Shown: positions 59,329 to 64,000 of the stretch, piece by piece
How the letters are laid out: each line of letters starts with the position of its first letter
How positions within the stretch are numbered: position 1 is the stretch's first letter
Notes under the pieces: generated by a model
Told to the model about the DNA's origin: nothing
The model's database searches: none
Seen by the model: only the letters and a program-made list of their open reading frames with translations
Program-made: the position numbers and the translations under genes
Source: Mycobacterium sp. 1274761.0
GTDB taxonomy: Bacteria; Actinomycetota; Actinomycetes; Mycobacteriales; Mycobacteriaceae
Assembly: GCF_001668615.1 (NCBI RefSeq)
Contig: NZ_LZMC01000084.1
Span: forward strand, 59,711 to 123,710
DNA: 64,000 nucleotides
Reading direction: 5' to 3'

Positions 59329-60135
59329 ATGACCAGCAAGTCTCGCCGTCGGCTACGTCGGCGACTCTCGGCAGCGGTGCTGCTGCTGATCGGACTTGGG
59401 TTAGCGGGCGGCCTGGCGGCCACCTTGACGCCGACGCCTCAGGTGGCCGTCGCCGACGAGTCGGCCTCGGCGTTGCTGCGCACCGGCAAGCAGCTGTTCG
59501 ACACCTCGTGTGTGACCTGCCACGGCGTCAACCTCCAGGGTGTGCCCGACCGCGGGCCCAGCCTCATCGGCGTCGGAGAGGCCGCCGTGTACTTCCAGGT
59601 TTCGACGGGCCGGATGCCCGCCATGCGCGGCGAGGCTCAGGCGGCGTCGAAGCCGCCGGTGTTCGACGAGTCGCAGATCGACGCGCTGGGCGCCTATGTC
59701 CAGGCCCATGGCGGCGGTCCCACGGTGCCGCGCACCGACAACGGCCAGGTGGCCTCGGAGTCGCTGCTCGGCGACGACGTCGCCCGCGGCGCCGACCTGT
59801 TCCGGCTCAATTGCGCGTCCTGCCACAACTTCACCGGCAAGGGCGGTGCGCTGTCGTCGGGTAAGTACGCCCCGAGCCTCAGCGACGCCGAACCCGCGCA
59901 GATCTACACCGCGATGCTGACCGGCCCGCAAAACATGCCGAAGTTCTCCGACCGCCAGCTCTCCCCCGAGGAGAAGCGCGACATCGTGGCCTACGTGCGG
60001 ATGGCGACCGAAGCGCCGGATCCCGGCGGATACGGCCTCGGCGGTTTCGGACCGAGCTCGGAAGGCATGGCCGCGTGGATCATTGGGATCGTGGCCGTCG
60101 TGGCGGCGGCCCTGTGGATCGGAGCACGGTCGTGA
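59329..60135 (+). CDS. qcrC: Diheme cytochrome c subunit QcrC of the bcc complex
   Basis: A 268-residue membrane-anchored dihaem cytochrome c that passes electrons from bcc to aa3 without a soluble carrier. An N-terminal signal anchor (SAAVLLLIGLGLAGGLAATL) is followed by two haem sites, CVTCH (with PPQ-type region GVPDRGPSL) and CASCH. The axial Met segments are GRMPAMR and QNMPKFSD. A C-terminal helix (MAAWIIGIVAVVAAALWIGA) anchors it. The ATG at 59329 is used because AGAAGGGG lies just upstream; an ATG at 59314 precedes that site. Confidence 0.96.
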   Translation: MTSKSRRRLRRRLSAAVLLLIGLGLAGGLAATLTPTPQVAVADESASALLRTGKQLFDTSCVTCHGVNLQGVPDRGPSLIGVGEAAVYFQVSTGRMPAMRGEAQAASKPPVFDESQIDALGAYVQAHGGGPTVPRTDNGQVASESLLGDDVARGADLFRLNCASCHNFTGKGGALSSGKYAPSLSDAEPAQIYTAMLTGPQNMPKFSDRQLSPEEKRDIVAYVRMATEAPDPGGYGLGGFGPSSEGMAAWIIGIVAVVAAALWIGARS

Positions 60136-61349
60136 GCACCGACGCTGACAACACCCCGAAGGGCACGGACGCTCCCGGCCATGCCGGCGTTCCCGGGCAA
60201 CCCAGCGACGCCGAACTGGCGTCGATGTCGCGCGAGGAGCTGCTGGAGCTCGGCGGCAAACTCGACGGCGTCGAGATCGTCTACAAGGAGGATCGCTGGC
60301 CGGTCAAGGGCACCAAGGCCGAGAAGCGCGCCGAGCGTCTGGTGGCGAATTGGCTTCTGCTGGGCGGGCTTTCGGGCCTGGCGCTGCTGCTGGTCTTCCT
60401 GTTCTGGCCGTGGGAGTACAGGGGTGGCGACACCGAGGGCCACTCGTGGTATGACCTGGCCACCCCGCTGTACGGGCTGACGTTCGGGCTGTCGATTCTG
60501 GCGATCGGCATCGGCGCGGTGCTCTACCAGAAGAAGTTCATTCCCGAAGAGATCTCCATCCAGGAACGCCACGACGGCCGCTCACCCGAGATCCAGCGCA
60601 AGACCGTCGCGGCGAACCTTGCCGACGGGTTGGAGAGCTCGACGATCAAGCGCCGCAAGCTCATCGGGCTGTCTCTGGGTATCGGGCTCGGCGCGTTCGG
60701 TGCGGGCACGCTGGTGGCCTTCATCGGCGGCCTGATCAAGAATCCGTGGAAGCCGGTGGTGCCGACCGCCGACGGCAAGAAGGCCGTGCTGTGGACGTCG
60801 GGCTGGACGCCGAGGTTCAAGGGGGAAACGATTTTCTTGGCCCGTGCGACCGGCAACGCCGGTACCGGAGCGCCTTTCGTGAAGATGCGCCCGGAGGACC
60901 TCGACGCGGGCGGCATGGAGACCGTGTTCCCGTGGCGGGAGTCCGACGGTGACGGCACGACCACCGAGTCGCACCACCGGCTCAACGAGATCCTGATGGG
61001 TGTGCGTAACCCGGTGATGCTGATCCGTATCAAGCCGGGCGACATGCACAGGGTCGTTAAGCGCCAGGGTCAGGAGAGCTTCAACTTCGGTGATCTGTTC
61101 GCGTTCACCAAGGTGTGTTCGCACTTGGGTTGCCCGGCTTCGCTTTACGAGCAGCAGTCCTACCGCATTCTGTGCCCGTGCCATCAGTCGCAGTTCGACG
61201 CGTTGCACTTCGCGAAACCCATATTCGGCCCGGCTGCGCGCGCCCTTGCGCAGCTGCCCATAACCATCGACAAGGACGGGTACCTGGTCGCCAACGGTGA
61301 CTTCATCGAGCCCGTCGGTCCGGCATTCTGGGAACGGAAGACATCATGA
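60132..61349 (+). CDS. qcrA: Rieske iron-sulfur subunit QcrA
   Basis: A 405-residue actinobacterial Rieske protein with three membrane helices (~75-95, ~115-137 and ~185-205) instead of one. The cluster-binding boxes are CSHLGCPAS and CPCHQSQFD near the C-terminus. An N-terminal acidic region and an insertion before the Rieske fold are typical of mycobacteria. GTG at 60132 overlaps the qcrC stop as GTGA, and its own stop overlaps qcrB. Confidence 0.96.
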   Translation: MSTDADNTPKGTDAPGHAGVPGQPSDAELASMSREELLELGGKLDGVEIVYKEDRWPVKGTKAEKRAERLVANWLLLGGLSGLALLLVFLFWPWEYRGGDTEGHSWYDLATPLYGLTFGLSILAIGIGAVLYQKKFIPEEISIQERHDGRSPEIQRKTVAANLADGLESSTIKRRKLIGLSLGIGLGAFGAGTLVAFIGGLIKNPWKPVVPTADGKKAVLWTSGWTPRFKGETIFLARATGNAGTGAPFVKMRPEDLDAGGMETVFPWRESDGDGTTTESHHRLNEILMGVRNPVMLIRIKPGDMHRVVKRQGQESFNFGDLFAFTKVCSHLGCPASLYEQQSYRILCPCHQSQFDALHFAKPIFGPAARALAQLPITIDKDGYLVANGDFIEPVGPAFWERKTS

Positions 61350-63067
61350 GTCCGAAACTGCCGAAACCGCCCAGCCTCGCAGAGATTGCGGCCTCACAGG
61401 GCGACGCGATCGACTCGCGGTATCACCCCTCGGCGGCGGTGCGCCGACAGCTCAACAAGGTGTTCCCCACGCACTGGTCGTTCCTGCTGGGTGAGATCGC
61501 GTTGTACAGCTTCATCGTGCTGCTGATCACCGGCGTGTATCTGACGCTGTTCTTCGACCCGTCGATGGTCGAGGTCACATACGACGGCGTGTACCAGCCG
61601 TTGCGCGGTGTCGAGATGTCACGGGCCTACGCCTCCACGCTCGACATCAGCTTCGAGGTGCGCGGCGGCCTGTTCGTGCGCCAGATTCACCACTGGGCCG
61701 CACTGCTATTCGCGGCGTCGATCATGGTCCACCTCGCCCGCATCTTCTTCACCGGCGCGTTCCGACGTCCGCGTGAGACGAACTGGATCATCGGTTCCCT
61801 CCTGCTGATCCTGGCGATGTTCGAGGGGTACTTCGGTTACTCGCTGCCCGACGACCTGCTGTCGGGCATCGGTCTGCGCGCCGCGCTCTCCTCGATCACG
61901 CTGGGCATGCCGGTGATCGGCACGTGGCTGCACTGGGCGCTATTCGGTGGCGACTTCCCTTGCGGCGGTGTCGGATACGAGTGTTCGACCGGCGTCATCA
62001 TTCCGCGCATGTACGCGCTGCACATCCTGTTGATCCCCGGCATCATCCTCGCGCTGATTGGCGCCCACCTCGCGTTGGTGTGGTTCCAGAAGCACACGCA
62101 GTTCCCCGGCCCGGGCCGCACCGAGACCAATGTCGTCGGTGTCCGCGTCATGCCGGTGTTCGCGGTGAAGTCGGGCGCGTTCTTCGCGATGGTCACCGGC
62201 ATTCTCGGCCTCATGGGCGGCCTGCTGCAGATCAACCCGATCTGGCAATTGGGTCCCTACAAGCCGTCTCAGGTGTCGGCGGGTAGCCAGCCCGACTTCT
62301 ACATGATGTGGACCGAGGGCCTGGCGCGCATCTTCCCGCCGTGGGAGATCTACATCGGCAACTACACGATTCCGTCGCCCGTCTGGGTAGCGCTGGGCAT
62401 GGGTGTGGTGTTCATCCTGCTGCCGGCCTGGCCGTTCCTGGAGGCCAGGTTCACCGGCGACAAGGCGCACCACAACCTGTTGCAGCGACCCCGTGACGCT
62501 CCGGTGCGAACGGCAATCGGGGCCATGGCGATCGCCTTGTACATGGTGCTGACGCTGTGCGCGATGAACGACATCATCGCGCTGAAGTTCCACATCTCGC
62601 TGAACGCGACGACGTGGATCGGCCGCATCGGCATGGTGGTGCTGCCCGCGATCGTGTACTACATCGCCTACCGGTGGTGCATCGGGCTGCAGCGCAGCGA
62701 CCGCGCGGTGCTGGAGCACGGCATCGAGACGGGCATCATCAAGCGGCTACCGCACGGTGCCTACATCGAGCTGCACCAGCCGCTCGGACCGGTCGACGAG
62801 CATGGTCATCCGATCCCGCTGGAGTACCAGGGCGCGCCCGTGCCGAAGCGGATGAACAAGCTCGGCTACAGCGGCTCGCCGGGGACCGGCAGCTTCCTGC
62901 GGGCCGATCCCGTCGAGCAGCATGACGCTCTCGTTGAGGCGCAGCATGCCGGAGAGCGCAAGGCGCTCACCGCATTACGTGAGCGTCAGGAGCGCAACGG
63001 TTCGACCAACGGCGAGCCGAACGGGCACGGCTCGTCCGACGGGCACGGCTCGACGAACGGACACTGA
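61346..63067 (+). CDS. qcrB: Cytochrome b subunit QcrB
   Basis: A 573-residue cytochrome b of the menaquinol-oxidising bcc complex. Eight helices cover ~45-470. His115/116 and His129 in one helix and His226 and His241 in another are placed like the ligands of haems bL and bH. The Qp-site region around FYMMWTEGLARIFP is the target of Q203-type inhibitors in M. tuberculosis. The C-terminal ~100 residues are hydrophilic and end in NGHGSSDGHGSTNGH, a low-complexity tail of unknown role. ATG overlaps qcrA by four bases. Confidence 0.97.
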   Translation: MSPKLPKPPSLAEIAASQGDAIDSRYHPSAAVRRQLNKVFPTHWSFLLGEIALYSFIVLLITGVYLTLFFDPSMVEVTYDGVYQPLRGVEMSRAYASTLDISFEVRGGLFVRQIHHWAALLFAASIMVHLARIFFTGAFRRPRETNWIIGSLLLILAMFEGYFGYSLPDDLLSGIGLRAALSSITLGMPVIGTWLHWALFGGDFPCGGVGYECSTGVIIPRMYALHILLIPGIILALIGAHLALVWFQKHTQFPGPGRTETNVVGVRVMPVFAVKSGAFFAMVTGILGLMGGLLQINPIWQLGPYKPSQVSAGSQPDFYMMWTEGLARIFPPWEIYIGNYTIPSPVWVALGMGVVFILLPAWPFLEARFTGDKAHHNLLQRPRDAPVRTAIGAMAIALYMVLTLCAMNDIIALKFHISLNATTWIGRIGMVVLPAIVYYIAYRWCIGLQRSDRAVLEHGIETGIIKRLPHGAYIELHQPLGPVDEHGHPIPLEYQGAPVPKRMNKLGYSGSPGTGSFLRADPVEQHDALVEAQHAGERKALTALRERQERNGSTNGEPNGHGSSDGHGSTNGH

Positions 63068-63079
63068 CGCCGACTCGAC

Positions 63080-63101
63080 AAGCCCTGATCCGTCAGGGCT
63101 T
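63080..63101. terminator. Bidirectional hairpin between qcrB and the Rv2197c-like gene
   Basis: AAGCCCTGA (63080-63088) and TCAGGGCTT (63093-63101) form a perfect nine-base stem with a four-base loop, 13 bases after the qcrB stop and 2 bases before the stop of the convergent gene. There is no T-tract. A third partial copy (TCAGGGCTTA) lies just to the right and includes the stop of the convergent gene. Confidence 0.65.
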
Positions 63102-63102
63102 A

Positions 63103-63786
63103 TCAGGGCTTATCCATGAGGTCGCGTAGTTGGCGCAGAAAGAACCACGGAACGGCCGGAAGCGCGAGCGTGACGAGGCCGGCGACGACATAAACGGCCC
63201 AGGAAAACGTATCGTGGCCGGCCGCCATCAGATAGGTGGCGATACCGATCGCCAGTAGCCCAACGCCCATCGCGGACGCGATGAGCACGGCGCAGCGCAA
63301 CCACACCCTGTCCACGGCGGGCGGCAAGGCGGCGTCGTACGTGCTCAGGGACGCATACGCGCTGCGCTGCGTGGCCGTCGCGGCCGGCCGAGCCGTGCGG
63401 ATGGTCTGGGTGCGCGGGTCGGCCGCTCTGGTAACCGCCTGAGTCCTTCCGGCCGCAGGACGGGCGCCGGCGGCCCCGCCGGAGCGCGGGTCGTCCAGCG
63501 CCGCCCGTCGGGCGCGCACCAGCAGCGGAATCGCGGCGACGATGACCAGTGCGGACACGGCGATCACGCCGTACAGCAGCCACGGTGTGCCCGAATCGCT
63601 GGAGGATTCTTCGTGGCCGTTGCCCAGGTCGACGAGCGCAACCGTGGCGGCGACCCCTGCGCCCAAGGCGGCCAGCCAGATCACCGCACATGCTCCGAGC
63701 AGGATCCGGTCGACGTTCTCGGCGTCGTCGGAGTTCGGGTCGAACCGCGAGCCGGAGTGGGGCCGGATGCCGGTGTTATATGTCAT
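63103..63786 (-). CDS. Conserved four-helix membrane protein (Rv2197c-like)
   Basis: A 227-residue protein. A polar N-terminal ~25 residues (MTYNTGIRPHSGSRFDPNS) is followed by helices at ~28-55, ~66-90, ~150-178 and ~184-210, with a charged Arg/Pro-rich loop between the second and third. The family is actinobacterial and of unknown function, always next to the cytochrome bcc genes. The ATG at 63786 shares its A with the TGA of mmpS3, so they are cotranslated; longer frames read mmpS3 out of frame. Confidence 0.87.
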   Translation of the reverse strand: MTYNTGIRPHSGSRFDPNSDDAENVDRILLGACAVIWLAALGAGVAATVALVDLGNGHEESSSDSGTPWLLYGVIAVSALVIVAAIPLLVRARRAALDDPRSGGAAGARPAAGRTQAVTRAADPRTQTIRTARPAATATQRSAYASLSTYDAALPPAVDRVWLRCAVLIASAMGVGLLAIGIATYLMAAGHDTFSWAVYVVAGLVTLALPAVPWFFLRQLRDLMDKP

Positions 63787-64000
63787 CAGCAGCTTGTCTG
63801 TGCGGAGTTGCCGGTATTCGAGGACAATACGGTGCCGTCGCTCGTGGTGATCGAGCAGTTGAGCCTGCTGACGAGAAACAGGCTGGACGCTTGCACTGAG
63901 CCGACCTCGGACTGCGAGATCGGCGTCACGGTCAGCGACCACGGGATGTACACGTTGCGCTGGGTGCGGCTGCGGCCCGAGGCGTCGATGTAGGTGACGG
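63786..64000 (-). CDS. mmpS3: MmpS3 family membrane protein (C-terminus, runs off right edge)
   Basis: About 71 C-terminal residues are visible, with the MmpS-like beta-rich sequence YIDASGRSRTQRNVYIPWSL followed by SEVGSVQASSLFLVSRLNC and ending in QTSC. This closely follows MmpS3 (Rv2198c). MmpS proteins are small one-helix partners of MmpL transporters with an external domain; MmpS3 has no paired MmpL. The frame is open to the edge. Confidence 0.88.
   Translation of the reverse strand, partial: VTYIDASGRSRTQRNVYIPWSLTVTPISQSEVGSVQASSLFLVSRLNCSITTSDGTVLSSNTGNSAQTSC

Noticed and set aside
63787..63942. Longer start for the Rv2197c-like membrane protein
   Set aside because: The extra residues are mmpS3 read in another frame; the ATG at 63786 directly overlaps the mmpS3 stop.
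1..64000. CRISPR arrays, tRNA or rRNA genes, insertion sequences, prophage genes
   Set aside because: No regularly spaced repeat array, no cloverleaf or rRNA sequence and no transposase or integrase motif was seen. The tandem repeats found are short and lie inside genes or leaders.

Overview
The window is a piece of a high-GC mycobacterial chromosome. It carries a complete dcw (division and cell wall) cluster led by an actinobacterial wag31 and sepF, the lipomannan mannosyltransferases MptA and an MptC-like enzyme, PimB', the PknL kinase with its DNA-binding partner, and the qcrCAB/ctaE respiratory genes. From about 14.3 kb to the right end the gene order follows, from memory, Rv2143 to Rv2198c of Mycobacterium tuberculosis. 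The genes known there as Rv2159c-Rv2162c (including PE_PGRS38, between murE and pbpB) and Rv2172c (between lppM and idsA2) are absent here. This, together with a fused assimilatory nitrate reductase, suggests a non-tuberculous, probably environmental mycobacterium. I cannot name the species.

Layout. Positions 1-2.4 kb are gene-poor and look decayed: a membrane-protein start runs off the left edge, followed by coding-like fragments, a 62-residue orphan, a DUF1330 gene with an odd tail, and a cupredoxin lipoprotein. Positions 2.4-12.7 kb are all on the minus strand: a phospholipase D-like protein, a large cyclase/STAND-ATPase/LuxR regulator, a NarK transporter, and a one-polypeptide nitrate reductase fused to its flavoprotein reductase. 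Positions 12.9-15 kb hold a SRPBCC-epimerase fusion and a phosphoribosyltransferase. Positions 15-36.3 kb (minus strand) hold the cell wall and division genes, transcribed mraZ-rsmH-ftsL-pbpB-murE-murF-mraY-murD-ftsW-murG-murC-ftsQ-ftsZ-pgeF-yggS-sepF-yggT-wag31. Positions 36.5-55.7 kb are mostly envelope glycolipid genes: lppM, a prenyl synthase, mptA, pknL, aroG, RNase AS, an MptC-like mannosyltransferase, an acyltransferase, an ArsA-like ATPase with SRPBCC partners, fadD15, pimB' and two secreted wall-associated proteins. Positions 55.8-64 kb hold a DnaQ/GIY-YIG nuclease, trpD, and ctaE-qcrC-qcrA-qcrB, then convergent membrane genes ending in a partial mmpS3.

How it works together. Lipid II precursor synthesis (MurC-MurG, MraY), septal synthesis and its regulators (FtsZ, SepF, FtsQ, FtsL, FtsW, PbpB) and polar growth (Wag31) are encoded in nearly continuous, four-base-overlapping transcription units. 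A MraZ operator and a nested-hairpin RNA leader sit at the head of the cluster. The mannosyltransferases and PimB' build phosphatidylinositol mannosides and lipomannan. QcrCAB and CtaE are parts of the bcc:aa3 respiratory supercomplex.

I found no clear new defence or mobile system. The most interesting signals are short: a GC-rich repeat family inserted in frame into the disordered tails of both FtsW and FtsL, related Shine-Dalgarno-bearing repeats before other genes, a duplicated initiation region creating a nine-codon leader ORF at mptA, the structured rsmH leader, a rare U-tract terminator, and a non-canonical Gln/Asn pair in the cyclase domain.
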